Assembly (NCBI GenBank): GCA_900770275.1
Contig: CAAGJS010000206.1
Coordinates: 1-22,982, forward strand
Length of the DNA stretch: 22,982 nt
Direction: 5' to 3'
Origin: Erysipelotrichaceae bacterium
Lineage (GTDB): Bacteria; Bacillota_I; Bacilli_A; Erysipelotrichales; Erysipelotrichaceae
Below are positions 22,626 through 22,982 of this stretch, one piece after another. The notes beneath the pieces were generated by a model. It did no database searches. It saw only the letters and a list, made by a program, of their open reading frames with translations, and was not told the origin of the DNA. Positions within the stretch are counted from its first letter, which is position 1; each line of letters begins with the position of its first letter. Made by a program: the position numbers and the translations under genes.

Positions 22626-22982
22626 CGCGTGTTTTTAATAACCTGAGTATGGCAGATATGCAATCATAGATATTCTTTCCTCTCTCTGGGCAATCGGGGG
22701 GGTACTCTATGCTGAAAATATTTGTTAAATAAATAAGAATCCCTTTTTGCACAGTGTTGGTAGGTTTCAGATTAGAGTAGCTTATTCATGCGGTTTTTTA
22801 GAGTAATAATCCCGAAATTTGAGCGTTTCTGGGATGTATAGGGCGCTTACCAGAAGTATTTCAACCTCCCTATTAAGTCAAGACCATTTTGGCTTGAAAT
22901 AAAGCTTTTTTGAATGTATCTCAAAGTACTTGCCTTAGTTATGGATCGATCATTTCATGCATTGAATGCGAAATCATAGAAG
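22626..22982. other. AT-rich stretch without a confident gene
   Basis: No coding frame I would trust on either strand. It contains a run of seven G (22696-22702) set like a ribosome binding site before an ATG (22709) that opens only MLKIFVK. This short piece looks like the start region of the AAA ATPase gene at 5876-5903. There is also an imperfect inverted repeat TCAAGACC/GGCTTGA near 22877-22897 and another near 22947-22970. It may hold the leader of a gene beyond the window. Confidence 0.4.

Noticed and set aside
22543..22752. A 69-codon minus-strand frame at the window end
   Set aside because: It passes through the terminator of the MBG gene, lacks a ribosome binding site and resembles nothing I know.
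22860..22982. Insertion-sequence end at the right edge
   Set aside because: The imperfect inverted repeats there are short, with no transposase fragment or target duplication visible.

Overview
The window looks like a chromosome segment of a low- to mid-GC Gram-positive bacterium (Bacillota). The evidence is strong AGGAGG-type ribosome binding sites, a lipoprotein substrate-binding protein, sec-exported multi-domain Cna-B and MBG surface proteins, and hairpin plus T-run terminators. Roughly balanced GC and the style of the surface proteins make an Erysipelotrichia-like gut or oral commensal my best guess. That guess is an inference, not something the sequence proves.

Layout. 1-1162: a single-gene aldo/keto reductase unit with its own promoter and terminator. 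1282-5646: a giant secreted protein with an InlB-type repeat and four Cna-B domains, preceded by a long leader hairpin. 5538-7240: an AAA_14/DUF4143 ATPase preceded by three copies of a TGCGGC-NN-GCCGCA palindrome. 7264-9766 (minus): a two-gene operon of a cytosolic 5'-nucleotidase-like metallophosphatase and an unrecognised P-loop protein. 9890-11695: an AlbA_2/Schlafen-type putative regulator (minus) bracketed by two homologous arrays of ACTTCAC iterons. 11710-12047: a decayed type II toxin-antitoxin module. 12195-15862 (minus): a complete phnD-phnC-phnE-phnE phosphonate/phosphite-type ABC importer with a PHO-box-like promoter. 16073-17308: an MFS exporter, convergent with mgtE (17314-18705, minus). 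18798-20441: a decayed sugar-acid pair, an SDR dehydrogenase with several frameshifts and a kdgT permease with one. 20598-22574: a secreted MBG-repeat surface protein. 22626-22982: no confident gene.

How the parts fit. Phosphorus acquisition is one possible theme: an importer with a phosphate-starvation-type promoter, plus an intracellular nucleotide phosphatase operon. The two exported proteins have signal peptides but no LPXTG, membrane anchor or basic tail. Both end in a VPST[A/G]A sequence, which may be a non-standard C-terminal signal. Three loci (antitoxin, SDR, kdgT) carry frameshifts; the antitoxin and kdgT each look like single-base deletions. Either this strain is shedding accessory functions or some of the indels are assembly errors.

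The most unusual structure is the pair of ACTTCAC arrays. Repeat starts alternate 10 and 12 bp apart (a 22-bp unit). One array sits over the promoter of the AlbA_2 gene. The other lies beyond its 3' end, upstream of the nucleotidase operon.
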